DNA of 64,000 nucleotides. It comes from Janthinobacterium silvisoli (GTDB lineage Bacteria > Pseudomonadota > Gammaproteobacteria > Burkholderiales > Burkholderiaceae_D). The stretch spans positions 62,001-126,000 of the forward strand of contig NZ_JACHCL010000004.1 in NCBI RefSeq assembly GCF_014200725.1, in the 5' to 3' direction. Of this stretch, positions 44,349 through 53,170 are shown piece by piece. Under the pieces are notes generated by a model. That model was not told the origin of the DNA and did no database searches. It saw nothing but the letters and a program-made list of their open reading frames with translations. Both the position numbers and the translations under genes were made by a program. How positions within the stretch are numbered: the first letter of the stretch is position 1; every line of letters begins with the position of its first letter.

Positions 44349-45203
44349 CTAAAAGCATTCGCGCGACTGGCGCATACCATCGATCACGGTGCTGCAATGG
44401 CGTGCGGCCTCCTGTTTTACTGGCGCCACACGGCGTGACATGGCGGCGGCCACGGCAACGACAACGGCAGGCGTAGCGGGCTTGACCTCTGGCACCTCGC
44501 CCAGCAAGCTCAGCTTTGTGGCGCCCGTGGTCACGCCCGGCTGTGGATCGACCTGGTTGCGCAGCACCAGCGACAGGCTGCCCACGCTGCGCGCCAGGTC
44601 CAGGTTTTCCGCCTGTTCCGGCGTCACCTCCAGAGTCACCGCATTGACCACGCGCGGCTTGGTTTCATCGCGCCCGACCTCCTGCGCCACGGCCAGCACC
44701 AGTATGCGTTCGAGCACGATCTTGGAAATATTACGGCTTTGCGGAAAGGTACGGTCGCCAGCATCCTGCTGGGTGCTGACGATGATATCGACATAGTTGC
44801 CCGGCAAGGCAAATCCCGCTACGCCGATCACATCGTTGACGCGCACGGTAATGGCGCGCCGCCCTTCCGTGATCAGCGCCGACAGGCCGCCCAGGGTACC
44901 GGCCGGCGCCAGCTTGGCTTCGCTCAGCGGTTCACCGCGCAGCATGCTGCTTTTCAGCACGCGCCCCACCAGTTGCTGAGGATCTTGCAAGGCGCCCTGC
45001 GGCAAGCTTTCCGCCGGCCACTCGGCCAGGCGCAACATGTCCGGCGTCAGACGCTGGCCCAGGTTGACATCGGCGGCGGCCACCACGATCTTGCCCTTGC
45101 CAACCGGTGTCTGGCGCAGCAGCCAATGCGACGCCAGCAACACTGCCAGCAGGCCCAGCACAATGGCGAGCCCCATCATCAGCAAGGCGCGGCGGTTTTT
45201 CAT
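44349..45203 (-). CDS. cpaB: Tad pilus assembly protein CpaB (RcpC)
   Basis: Periplasmic assembly protein of 284 residues anchored by one helix (about 7-28). The SAF domain (about 43-105) contains VVAAADVNLGQRLTPDMLRL and is followed by the RcpC/CpaB region ITVRVNDVIGVAGFALPGNY. The four-base ATGA overlap with the upstream ATPase gene sets the start at 45203. Usually modifies or guides the secretin RcpA. Confidence 0.9.
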   Translation of the reverse strand: MKNRRALLMMGLAIVLGLLAVLLASHWLLRQTPVGKGKIVVAAADVNLGQRLTPDMLRLAEWPAESLPQGALQDPQQLVGRVLKSSMLRGEPLSEAKLAPAGTLGGLSALITEGRRAITVRVNDVIGVAGFALPGNYVDIIVSTQQDAGDRTFPQSRNISKIVLERILVLAVAQEVGRDETKPRVVNAVTLEVTPEQAENLDLARSVGSLSLVLRNQVDPQPGVTTGATKLSLLGEVPEVKPATPAVVVAVAAAMSRRVAPVKQEAARHCSTVIDGMRQSRECF

Positions 45204-46576
45204 ACGATGCTCTCGCACAAGCTACCCAGCGGCACATCACAGCTGGCAAACAGGCTGGCCCAGGCTTGCTCCAGGGTGGCCAGCGTCAGTTGCGGCGGCG
45301 TGCCCGCAAAGCCGGCGAAATCGACGATACGCCCCAACAACTCACATGGATAGCAAGCGAGCAAGGGCCGGCCTTCGCCGCCATGCAACTGCAGTACCAG
45401 ATGATTGAGCACCAGCTCGTCGACAGCGATACCGGCCACCCGGCATTGCTGGCGGAAAAGGGCACGGTAGGCGTTATCGCTGAGCGCTCCCACTGCCACC
45501 TTGTAACCCAGGCGGCGCAACAGCGCGGCATCGAACAACTCGCCTGGCGGCAAGTTGGTGGCCAGCACCAGGGCATGATCAACGGGCATGCTGATTGCTA
45601 GCCCGCCACGCAAGCTCTGCGGGTCCGTACCCTGCGCCAGCGGCTGCATCAGCCGCGTCAGCACATCGGCCGCGCCCACGCGCTGGCGGCCCAGGTCATC
45701 GACGATCAGCATGCCATTGTTGGCACGCACATGGGGCGGCGCATGGTAGCAGCCATTGCTGCTGTCGTAGCGCAGTTCCAGCATGGCCGCATCGAGTTCG
45801 GCGCCGACCTGTATCACCGGACGCTGGCACAGCACCCAGCGGATATCCGTGCTGCGCCGCTCCAGTACTTGGCGCGCGTGGCTGACATGCTGCGGCGCCG
45901 GCGGCAGGTGCTGCGCTGCATCGTATAACTGGATAATGTCCTGGCCGACGACCACGGCGTACGGCACGGCTACCAGGCCATGCAGCAATTGCCCCAGTTG
46001 CCGCGCCAGCGTCGACTTGCCGCTGCCCGGCGCACCGTACAGCAACAGCGAGCGTCCCGAATACAGGGCCGCACCCAGCAAGTCGAGCATGCCCGGCCCG
46101 GCATGGGCGCCACCGAGCACGGCCGCCAGGTCATCGCTGGCTATCCGCTGCTCCTGCGCCCGCCACGACTGGCGCGCCACCATGGCGCGGTACGCTTCCA
46201 GCGTGACGGGCGCGGCGCCGACATACGCGCAGCGCTCGAGAAAATCGCTCGCACGCTGCTTGCCGGGGCCGGTCAGTTGATATTGCACATCGATATCGGA
46301 ATCACCGCGCCAGGCCAATTCAGCCAATTGTTCGCCCACCATGAAATCGAGCACTTCGCGCAAGACATTGATCGACAGGCGCAAGCGCGTGGCCAGTACG
46401 GACAGATGGGTCTTGCCGCCGAAAAAAATCGCCTTGGCGATCAGTTCGACCACCAGTTGCCGCTCCAGCCCCGTCTCGCGCAGACTCTTCGGTTGCGGCG
46501 GCAAAGGCGGCATCAGTTGCGCATCGGCCGGGCGCGGCAAGCTTTCGGTAAGTGGGGAATAGTCGACCTCGCTCAT
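45200..46576 (-). CDS. AAA ATPase with winged-helix-like N-terminus, in the Tad operon
   Basis: Cytoplasmic protein of 458 residues. The N-terminal part (about 33-125) looks like a winged helix (AIFFGGKTHLSVLATRLRLS, then LREVLDFMVGEQLAELAWRG). An AAA domain follows with Walker A GAPGSGKSTLARQ near 184 and Walker B GMLIVDDLGRQRVG; VLATNLPPGELFDAALLRR fits sensor 1 and the arginine region. It is not part of the canonical flp-rcp-tad set. Coupled to cpaB by ATGA overlap, so clearly in the operon. Role unknown; regulation or energy coupling of assembly is inference. Confidence 0.82.
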   Translation of the reverse strand: MSEVDYSPLTESLPRPADAQLMPPLPPQPKSLRETGLERQLVVELIAKAIFFGGKTHLSVLATRLRLSINVLREVLDFMVGEQLAELAWRGDSDIDVQYQLTGPGKQRASDFLERCAYVGAAPVTLEAYRAMVARQSWRAQEQRIASDDLAAVLGGAHAGPGMLDLLGAALYSGRSLLLYGAPGSGKSTLARQLGQLLHGLVAVPYAVVVGQDIIQLYDAAQHLPPAPQHVSHARQVLERRSTDIRWVLCQRPVIQVGAELDAAMLELRYDSSNGCYHAPPHVRANNGMLIVDDLGRQRVGAADVLTRLMQPLAQGTDPQSLRGGLAISMPVDHALVLATNLPPGELFDAALLRRLGYKVAVGALSDNAYRALFRQQCRVAGIAVDELVLNHLVLQLHGGEGRPLLACYPCELLGRIVDFAGFAGTPPQLTLATLEQAWASLFASCDVPLGSLCESIV

Positions 46577-46670
46577 GCGGCTTCTCCAACCAGATTAAGA
46601 CTGCGGCAATCAGAAATTCATTCTACCGAGCAGCTTCCCGCGCCCATTGATTAAGAGCAATGAATGCGTT

Positions 46671-47204
46671 TCAGAAATAATCATGGGTTTGCACCACCAG
46701 CGTGCCCAGCGCGATCGCCAGGCCATACGGCATATTGCCCACGCTGGCATGGCTGGCGAGCGGCATCGGCGCCAGCGGTACGCCGGCGGCGCGCGCGATC
46801 ATCGGCCATAGCAGCTGGCGCATATTGCGCAGGCAGCCGCGCCAGCTGCCCTGCCAGAGGATCATCACTACCGCCATCACGCCACCGAACAGGAAGGTAG
46901 TAAAGCAGATCAGCATGGCCGGCCAGGGGCCGGCAAACGCACCGACCATGGTCATCAGTTTCACGTCGCCAGCGGCCATGCCGCGCAGCACGTACAAAGG
47001 CAGGAACAGGAAGAACCCGGTCGCCATGCCACCCAGCCAGGCCAGGGGCAAGCGTTCTGGCGATAGCCATAGTTGCAGGACCAGCGCGGTAGCAATACCT
47101 GCCAGTACCCAGCCATTCGGAATCTTGCGGCGCGCCAGGTCGCTGACGGCGGCAGCCGTCACGAAGAGCAGCAGCAGCAAGTCACACAGCGCCTTGGCGG
47201 ACAT
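46671..47204 (-). CDS. tadV: Prepilin peptidase TadV (CpaA)
   Basis: Inner-membrane aspartyl protease that cleaves Flp and TadE/F leaders, 177 residues with about six helices. Catalytic Asp residues are expected in AVSDLARRKIPN and in the GxGD-like AAGDVKLM. Shorter than bifunctional PilD-type peptidases and without the methylase domain, as normal for TadV. The ATG at 47204 has AGAGG seven bases upstream; one two codons earlier is too close to that site. Confidence 0.92.
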   Translation of the reverse strand: MSAKALCDLLLLLFVTAAAVSDLARRKIPNGWVLAGIATALVLQLWLSPERLPLAWLGGMATGFFLFLPLYVLRGMAAGDVKLMTMVGAFAGPWPAMLICFTTFLFGGVMAVVMILWQGSWRGCLRNMRQLLWPMIARAAGVPLAPMPLASHASVGNMPYGLAIALGTLVVQTHDYF

Positions 47205-47256
47205 GGGCATACCTCTCGGGAAAAACCGCCACCGGCCGGCCGATGGCGGTACCTGC

Positions 47257-47439
47257 TTAGTCTTTCAACACCAGGTTGGTCGAAATTTCGGTGAGGACAG
47301 ACAGCAGGTTGGTCTTGATCAGCAAGAAACCGGCGGTGATGGCTGTTGCCATCAATGCCGCAATCAAGCCGTACTCGATTGCCGTAATCCCGTCCTCATC
47401 CTTGACGAACTGCTGTACTGCCGACAGGAAGGTATGCAT
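47257..47439 (-). CDS. flp: Flp/Fap pilin
   Basis: Major pilin subunit of 60 residues. The Flp motif is DEDGITAIEYGLIAALMATA: cleavage after Gly, then Ile-Thr-Ala-Ile-Glu-Tyr with the Glu-Tyr pair at +5/+6. A short C-terminal part follows. GGGAG precedes the ATG. First gene of the Tad operon, 52 bp before tadV. Confidence 0.95.
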   Translation of the reverse strand: MHTFLSAVQQFVKDEDGITAIEYGLIAALMATAITAGFLLIKTNLLSVLTEISTNLVLKD

Positions 47440-47981
47440 GACAAGCTCCCAAAAGTGAATCACAAGTCCCTGGCGCAATCCGGTGTGAAACATCGCCCAT
47501 TCCTGCTAATATGTTTCCTGCCGTAAATTTCTGTGCCATTACAGTGACTATAGGACAGGCGCAGTTCGACAAATTGACGCGCCACAAATTTCCTTGTGGA
47601 AATTATCAAGGCCTGCCCAGATAGGCTGCTGGTCGCGATGCTGTTGCGAGAAAGAGTTGCAACTTCTTGACGGCATTTTTTACAACGGCAAGCAAGAATC
47701 GCATGCATTTACATGAAATCTTGCATACGTTAATTGCCTATTAGGCAAAAAGACATTATCCTGCTTAGTTCTTCTTTGGAAGGGCTTGTCGCACGGCGGT
47801 GGCTGATAAAAACGTGTGGCGCCAGACATAACACCGCCGGGCTGGACAATTTTTCAGGTACGCTGCGTTGTGTCATGCCACCAAATAAATCTTGGCTTCT
47901 TGTAGACGGACGCGAACATGCTCTTGCTTGGCGCAATGCTGGTATGACGACATTAGTGTGACTACTTTCCAGAGAACGACA
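47440..47981. promoter_or_regulatory. Divergent region flp / GGDEF gene with a 15-bp palindrome
   Basis: 542 bp without a convincing gene. It must hold the Tad operon promoter (minus) and that of the GGDEF gene (plus). The main visible element is the perfect palindrome TTGCCTA-T-TAGGCAA at 47734-47748. No consensus sigma-54 or strong sigma-70 site could be named by eye for either gene. Confidence 0.45.
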
Positions 47982-49028
47982 ATGGACTCCCTACTGAAAC
48001 ACATGGTGGACATGACGGGACACCGCGATCACACGATGCTCGACATCTCCGTGATCTCGGCGGTCCAGGAACTCGCTTCCGCGTCACAAACCCGTGTGCT
48101 GGCGTTGACCACCGTGCGTGGCCAGGTGTTCGTACGCTCGCGCGCCATCATCGTGGCGGGCAGCGTGGCCCGCATGGAAGACAATCCCGATCCCTCCGTA
48201 CCGGGCGAACCGCTGGCTGACTATCCGGCGCTGGCCGCTTGCATCACACGCCATGAAGCAAGCGCCGACACCGTGTCCGACGATGGCCAACACCTGCTGT
48301 GGCTACCCATCTGGATCGGCGACCAGGTCACCACCTGCCTGGAAATCACCAATCCCACGCCGTACACGGGCGCCACCATCCAGGTGATCGGCGGCATCGT
48401 CAGCGTCTACCGCAATTTCCAGAACTTGCTCGATTACAGCGAACGCGATTCGCTGACCGGCTTGCTCAACCGCAAGACCTTCGACGACCAGCTGGCCAAG
48501 ATCCTGCAAAGCCGTGGCGATGGCGAGACCGATAAAACGCGTCCGTTTGACGCCGAACGGCGCCATCACAGCGACACGGAGCGCCAGTGGCTGGCCGTGA
48601 TCGACGTCGACCATTTCAAGCTGGTCAACGACAAGTTCGGCCATCTGTATGGCGATGAAGTGCTGATCCTGATCGCCAACCTGCTGCAGTCATCGTTCCG
48701 CTCGCAAGACCGCATCTTCCGGTTCGGCGGCGAGGAGTTCGTCGTGCTGCTGCGCTCGATCACCCTGGAAAACGCGCAGAAAATCATCGACCGCTTCCGC
48801 ACCAATGTCGAAGCGCATGATTTTCCGCAAGTGGGGAGAGTCACCGTCAGCGTGGGTTTCGTCAGCATCAGCGCCTTTGAAGCGCCGGTGATCATCCTGG
48901 GCCGCGCCGACCAGGCGCTGTATTACGCCAAGAGCCACGGCCGCAATCTTGCCTGCCATTATGATGAGCTGGTGGCGAAGGGCATGTTAACTACGATAGC
49001 CTCCAACGACACGGCGGAGTTCTTCTAG
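47982..49028 (+). CDS. GAF-like/GGDEF diguanylate cyclase
   Basis: Soluble protein of 348 residues. The N-terminal part (about 10-160) resembles a GAF sensor (LWLPIWIGDQVTTCLEITNP). The GGDEF domain starts RDSLTGLLNRKTFDDQLAKI and has the active motif FRFGGEEFVVLL, with the metal Asp in VIDVDHFKLVNDKFGH. No RxxD inhibitory site is obvious before GGEEF. It should make c-di-GMP. The ATG at 47982 has AGAGAA upstream. It ends in CTAG shared with the stop of the HD-GYP gene. Confidence 0.9.
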   Translation: MDSLLKHMVDMTGHRDHTMLDISVISAVQELASASQTRVLALTTVRGQVFVRSRAIIVAGSVARMEDNPDPSVPGEPLADYPALAACITRHEASADTVSDDGQHLLWLPIWIGDQVTTCLEITNPTPYTGATIQVIGGIVSVYRNFQNLLDYSERDSLTGLLNRKTFDDQLAKILQSRGDGETDKTRPFDAERRHHSDTERQWLAVIDVDHFKLVNDKFGHLYGDEVLILIANLLQSSFRSQDRIFRFGGEEFVVLLRSITLENAQKIIDRFRTNVEAHDFPQVGRVTVSVGFVSISAFEAPVIILGRADQALYYAKSHGRNLACHYDELVAKGMLTTIASNDTAEFF

Positions 49029-50251
49029 GCGTCTGCTAATGACAGGAAGCGCATCGGATCGACCTGCCACTTGGCCGCCGACTCATGGCCGACGATCTTG
49101 TCGGCGCCGCCAAAACCGACGCCGCGCGACAGGTCTATCGTCTCGGGCTTGATGTAGGTTTTGCTTTTCGTACTGAAGAATACATTCACCTTCGGCGCCA
49201 GCAGATTGCTCTCGTGCGCTTCGATCACTACCGCCAGGCGGCCCGACTCCAGCATCACCATGGTGCCTACCGGATAGATACCCACGCAGCGCATGAAGTC
49301 TTGCGCGAACACGGGATTGAAGTGGAATTTGCTCCATTCATAGATCTTGCGCAACGCTTCCGCCGCCGGTATGCCCTTGTGGTAACTGCGGTCCGAGGTC
49401 AGCGCGTCATACACATCAACGATGGCCGCCATCTGCGCCAGTTCGCTGATGGCGTCGCCGGCCAGCTTGTCCGGATAACCGCTGCCATCGCGCCGTTCAT
49501 GGTGATGCAAGGCGATATCGAGCGGTATCGGCCCGATTTCCGGCGACTGGCGCAGGATGTCGTAGCCATCGCGCGGATGGCGCTTGATCAGTTCAAATTC
49601 TTCCGGCGTCAACGGCCCCGGCTTGTTCAGCACGCCATCAGGCACCAGCGCCTTGCCTGTATCGTGCAGCAAGCCGCCCAGGCCCGCCTGGTGCGTGGTC
49701 GCGGCATCGAGGCCGCGCGAGCGGCAAAACGCCACCAGCAACGCGCACACGCTGACCGAATGCAGAAAGGTGTAGTCATCCTTGTTCTTGATGCGCAGCA
49801 AACCTGGCAAGGCGCCCGGGTTGCGCAGGATCGATTCGGTAATATCCTGCACCGTGTGCTGCACCCGGTCCAGTTCGACCGCCTTGCCCAGCCGCGCATC
49901 GGCCATCACGGTGCGCACCAGATACGTGGCCTGGCTGCGCACCTGCGTTGCCCTGGCCAGCTCCATGCCCAGCGAAATGCGCGTGACCACCGGCGGCGCA
50001 CTGACGATCTGCACCAGTTCGCGCTCGGTGGCCGCCCGGGCTTGCGCCAGGGTGGGCGCATCCTGCACGTCGAGCCCCTTGCTGCTGTCGATCACCACAT
50101 CATGGATGCCAGCCTGGATGATCTTGCGGATTTCTTCGTCGCTGCGCAACAGGAAACGGTTGCGCACGAACGGGTGCGTCATCCAGTCACAGCTCAGATC
50201 ATGGATGTACATGCCGACTTTTAATTGCGAGGAATCTACTTTCTTGAACAT
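49025..50251 (-). CDS. HD-GYP c-di-GMP phosphodiesterase (DUF3391)
   Basis: Soluble protein of 408 residues. N-terminal DUF3391 region (VDSSQLKVGMYIHDLSCDWM). The HD-GYP domain contains FLHSVSVCALLVAFCRSRG, the HD pair in GLLHDTGKALVPDGVLNKPG, and HHHERRDGSGYPDKLAGDAI, followed by IVDVYDALTSDRSYHKG. It should hydrolyse c-di-GMP to GMP or pGpG. It faces the GGDEF gene tail to tail with four shared bases. Confidence 0.93.
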   Translation of the reverse strand: MFKKVDSSQLKVGMYIHDLSCDWMTHPFVRNRFLLRSDEEIRKIIQAGIHDVVIDSSKGLDVQDAPTLAQARAATERELVQIVSAPPVVTRISLGMELARATQVRSQATYLVRTVMADARLGKAVELDRVQHTVQDITESILRNPGALPGLLRIKNKDDYTFLHSVSVCALLVAFCRSRGLDAATTHQAGLGGLLHDTGKALVPDGVLNKPGPLTPEEFELIKRHPRDGYDILRQSPEIGPIPLDIALHHHERRDGSGYPDKLAGDAISELAQMAAIVDVYDALTSDRSYHKGIPAAEALRKIYEWSKFHFNPVFAQDFMRCVGIYPVGTMVMLESGRLAVVIEAHESNLLAPKVNVFFSTKSKTYIKPETIDLSRGVGFGGADKIVGHESAAKWQVDPMRFLSLADA

Positions 50252-50435
50252 GCAGCCATCCCACAAATTAAGCGTGCTGGTGTACCGGAAGCGCTAGAAT
50301 GAGTATAACAAATATGCAAGGGCGGGACCCATGCGCGCCAGGCGGCATGTAGCGCGTGTTTTTCCCGCGGCAAAAGCCTGTGGCCAGCGCCTGGCGCACC
50401 GCAGATACCGACTTCGCTTGTGAGACTGGCAGCAC

Positions 50436-51401
50436 ATGGAATTGCGTCAACTTCGATACTTCGTCGCCATTGTCGACCACGGCTCGCTGTCGCGCGCGGC
50501 GCTGAACCTGCACGTGGCGCAGCCGGCGCTGACGCAGCAGCTGCGCCAGCTGGAAGAAGAACTGGGCGTGCAGCTGCTGCACCGTTCGGCACAAGGCGTG
50601 CTCAGCACCGACGCTGGCAAGATTTTTTATGAACACGCGCAGGCGATCCTGAAACAGGTGGCCGACGCCCGCTCGGCTGTCACCCAGAGCGCCACCCGGC
50701 CATCGGGCAATGTGACCCTGGGCCTGCCGCACAGCATCTCTGGCGCGCTGGCCCTGCCCCTGCTGCTGGCCGCGCGCGAGCGTTACCCCGAGATCACCCT
50801 GCAATTGACGGAAGAGATCACGGGCAACCTCAATGAACAGCTGAAATCAGGCCGCATCAACCTGGCCGTGCTATTCGACGATGGCCAGCTGACACCGTTC
50901 GCCTGCAGCCCGCTGGTGGAAGAAGAGATGCGCTTCATTTGCCGCGCCCATTCCGCGTTCGCGCCCACCGGCAACGCGCTGTCATTCCAGCAGGCGCTGG
51001 CGACAACCCTGATCTTGCCCGGCCTGCAGCATGGCGTGCGTCCACGTATCGCTAGCCGCGCCCGCGCAGCTGGCTTGACTACCAGCAAGGTGATTGAGAT
51101 CAACTCGATCGCCATCCTGAAATCGGCCATCCTGGCCGACATGGGCGCCACCATCCTGCCCACCGCGCCGCTGCTGGCCGAACTGGACAGCGGCGCCATG
51201 CGCAGCTACGCCATCCACAGCCCTGCCCTGTCGCGCACGGTAGCCCTGTGCGCCTCAAAAAACATCCCGCTTACCAATGCGGGCACGGCCGTGAAAAACC
51301 TGGTGCTGCAAGTGGCGGGCGAGCTGTGTGCCAGCGGACGTTGGGTCGGCGCGCAAATGCTGTCGGCCTCCAAGCCGGAAAGCGGAGAGCAGCCTGGCTG
51401 A
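50436..51401 (+). CDS. LysR-family regulator (Nac-like)
   Basis: Transcription factor of 321 residues. Winged helix at about 1-60 (MELRQLRYFVAIVDHGSLSR, LHVAQPALTQQLRQLEEELG). The effector domain has ITLQLTEEITGNLNEQLKSG. Overall it resembles Nac, the nitrogen-assimilation regulator, more than metabolite-operon LysR members. It is transcribed toward the aspartate carbamoyltransferase gene, about 300 bp away; a link to nitrogen metabolism is possible, not shown. Confidence 0.85.
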   Translation: MELRQLRYFVAIVDHGSLSRAALNLHVAQPALTQQLRQLEEELGVQLLHRSAQGVLSTDAGKIFYEHAQAILKQVADARSAVTQSATRPSGNVTLGLPHSISGALALPLLLAARERYPEITLQLTEEITGNLNEQLKSGRINLAVLFDDGQLTPFACSPLVEEEMRFICRAHSAFAPTGNALSFQQALATTLILPGLQHGVRPRIASRARAAGLTTSKVIEINSIAILKSAILADMGATILPTAPLLAELDSGAMRSYAIHSPALSRTVALCASKNIPLTNAGTAVKNLVLQVAGELCASGRWVGAQMLSASKPESGEQPG

Positions 51402-51709
51402 GCCCGGCAAGGCTAAATCGCCAGGCAAACCGCGCTACGTGCAGTCATTCTTCGGCAGGAACAAAATCGCACAGGACTATGCCGCCGGGCGGTTCGATAG
51501 CGGCTTGCAGCACCGCTGCCGGACGATGGATGCGCAGGCCGGGCCGGGTCAGCGCGAAATATGCCATGTGATTGCGTGAACCGCTCGACCGGTGAGTGCC
51601 CCCCACTTCCGGCAATTGTGACACTACGCAATATGTACATCAATCTGATTGCCATGAATCAAAGCAATCAATTAAAATACGCATTGTGTACATTTATATG
51701 GTGCTGGCA
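51402..51709 (+). promoter_or_regulatory. Promoter region of the HTH-ATCase gene with two 16-bp direct repeats
   Basis: Repeats TACGCAATATGTACAT (51625-51640) and TACGCATTGTGTACAT (51678-51693), 14 of 16 identical, start-to-start 53 bp, close to five helical turns. A sigma-70-like promoter TTGCCA (51649-51654), 18 bp, TAAAAT (51673-51678) lies between them; the second repeat covers the expected start point. CAATC-T-GATTG (51641-51651) overlaps the -35. The left part (51402-51600) shows nothing recognisable. Confidence 0.55.
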
Positions 51710-52996
51710 ATGAGTATTCAACAACAAAGTTTTCTACGAGATACAATGCGTCGGCTGAACCTGACGCGAGAAGCATTTTCGTCACGGATAGGCGTCAGCC
51801 GGCGTGCGCTCGATACGTGGTTACTGCCAGCCGAGTCGCAGGAGTTTCGGCGCATGCCGGAAATCGTTGAACGCTTTGTCAGTGAAATCCTAGCCTCCGC
51901 CGCCCATACATCTACGCAGAGCGTATACTCCACTTCGGATTTAAGCATTACTCACGAGGGCAAACCCTGCCTGCTTTCCGTCGATCAATTCTCGCGCGGC
52001 TCAGCGGAGGCGCTCTTTCGATTGGCGGACGTGATGCAGCCCATCGCCCGCAGGCAGAAAATTTCACGGGTATTGGAAGGCGCGGTGCTGGGGAATCTGT
52101 TTTTCGAAGCCAGTACCCGCACACGTGTGAGTTTCGGGGCGGCCTTTTGCCGGCTTGGCGGTTCCGTATGCGATACCACGGGCTTTACTTTTTCCTCGAT
52201 GGCAAAGGGAGAATCGATCTATGACACCAGCCGCGTGTTGAGCGGCTATGTTGACGCGCTTGTCGTGCGCCATCCGGATCAAGGGTCCGTCGCGGAATTC
52301 GCGCGTGCCACCAACATTCCCGTCCTGAATGCCGGAGATGGCCCCGGTGAACACCCCAGCCAGGCACTGCTCGATCTGTACACCATACAGCGCGAATTCT
52401 CCCGATTAGGGAAAATTGTCGACGGCGCCCACATTGCCATCGTCGGCGATTTGAAATATGGCCGTACGGTGCACTCACTGAGCAAATTGCTGGCGCTCTA
52501 TAGCGGCATCAAGTTCACCCTGATCGCACCGGCAGAATTGGAAATGCCGGCACATATCATCGAACGTATCGCAGTCAATGGCAACGTCGTGGAACAGACG
52601 TCGGATCTCGTCAATGGACTACGCGGCGCCGACGTTGTATATGCCACGCGCATACAAAAAGAACGCTTTGCTAACGAGACAATTGAAGGATACACCCCGG
52701 AGTTCCAGATCAATCAAGCCCTGGTCAATTCTGTTTGCGGACCAGACACACTGATCATGCACCCCTTGCCGCGCGATAGCCGTCCGGGTGCCAATGACCT
52801 TGGCACGGATCTTTTGCATGACCCTCGTCTGGCGATCTTCCGCCAGACCGATAACGGCATCCCCGTCCGGATGGCGCTGTTCGCCTCTTTATTAGGCGTC
52901 GCTGATCAGGTACCGCATTCGCTGCGTGATGCAAGCTGGAAGGCACCGCGCTTTATCGGACCTGACGATGCACTCTTTCACGGCATGGATGGTTGA
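51710..52996 (+). CDS. pyrB: Aspartate carbamoyltransferase with N-terminal helix-turn-helix domain
   Basis: Protein of 428 residues. About 7-60 is a Cro-like helix-turn-helix (LTREAFSSRIGVSRRALDTW), then a linker to about 78. The transcarbamylase part has the carbamoyl-phosphate motif FFEASTRTRVSFGAAF (Ser125-Arg129), the loop SSMAKGESIYDT, the aspartate motif HPSQALLDL and MHPLPRDSRPG, all expected of an active enzyme. It condenses carbamoyl phosphate with aspartate, the first pyrimidine step. Standard catalytic chains have about 310 residues, so the HTH is an added domain. The ATG at 51710 is chosen; 51698 would add four residues. No strong Shine-Dalgarno is visible. No other pyr gene is near. 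Confidence 0.88.
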   Translation: MSIQQQSFLRDTMRRLNLTREAFSSRIGVSRRALDTWLLPAESQEFRRMPEIVERFVSEILASAAHTSTQSVYSTSDLSITHEGKPCLLSVDQFSRGSAEALFRLADVMQPIARRQKISRVLEGAVLGNLFFEASTRTRVSFGAAFCRLGGSVCDTTGFTFSSMAKGESIYDTSRVLSGYVDALVVRHPDQGSVAEFARATNIPVLNAGDGPGEHPSQALLDLYTIQREFSRLGKIVDGAHIAIVGDLKYGRTVHSLSKLLALYSGIKFTLIAPAELEMPAHIIERIAVNGNVVEQTSDLVNGLRGADVVYATRIQKERFANETIEGYTPEFQINQALVNSVCGPDTLIMHPLPRDSRPGANDLGTDLLHDPRLAIFRQTDNGIPVRMALFASLLGVADQVPHSLRDASWKAPRFIGPDDALFHGMDG

Positions 52997-53170
52997 ACAA
53001 GCCGCCGTGTACACGCATTACCGGGAAATGCGTCATCTGATGCTGGCCCCGGCGCTGGACGGCCTTTTCCGGATGCCGGCAGCCAATTTGCCAACGGCTG
53101 GCCTTTACGCAACCTTCCCGGTTCTCACCACGCAGCCGGTAGCTCCCTGGCGTCGCCCTGTTCGTCAATC

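Noticed and set aside
47520-47560. Sigma-54-like TGGCAC on the minus strand upstream of flp
   Set aside because: The -24 element looks good but the -12 GC is missing at the required distance (TTTAC instead of TTGC).
52997-53170. Possible gene in the gap between the ATCase and SDR genes
   Set aside because: The short frame starts inside the ATCase gene and has no ribosome site or motif.
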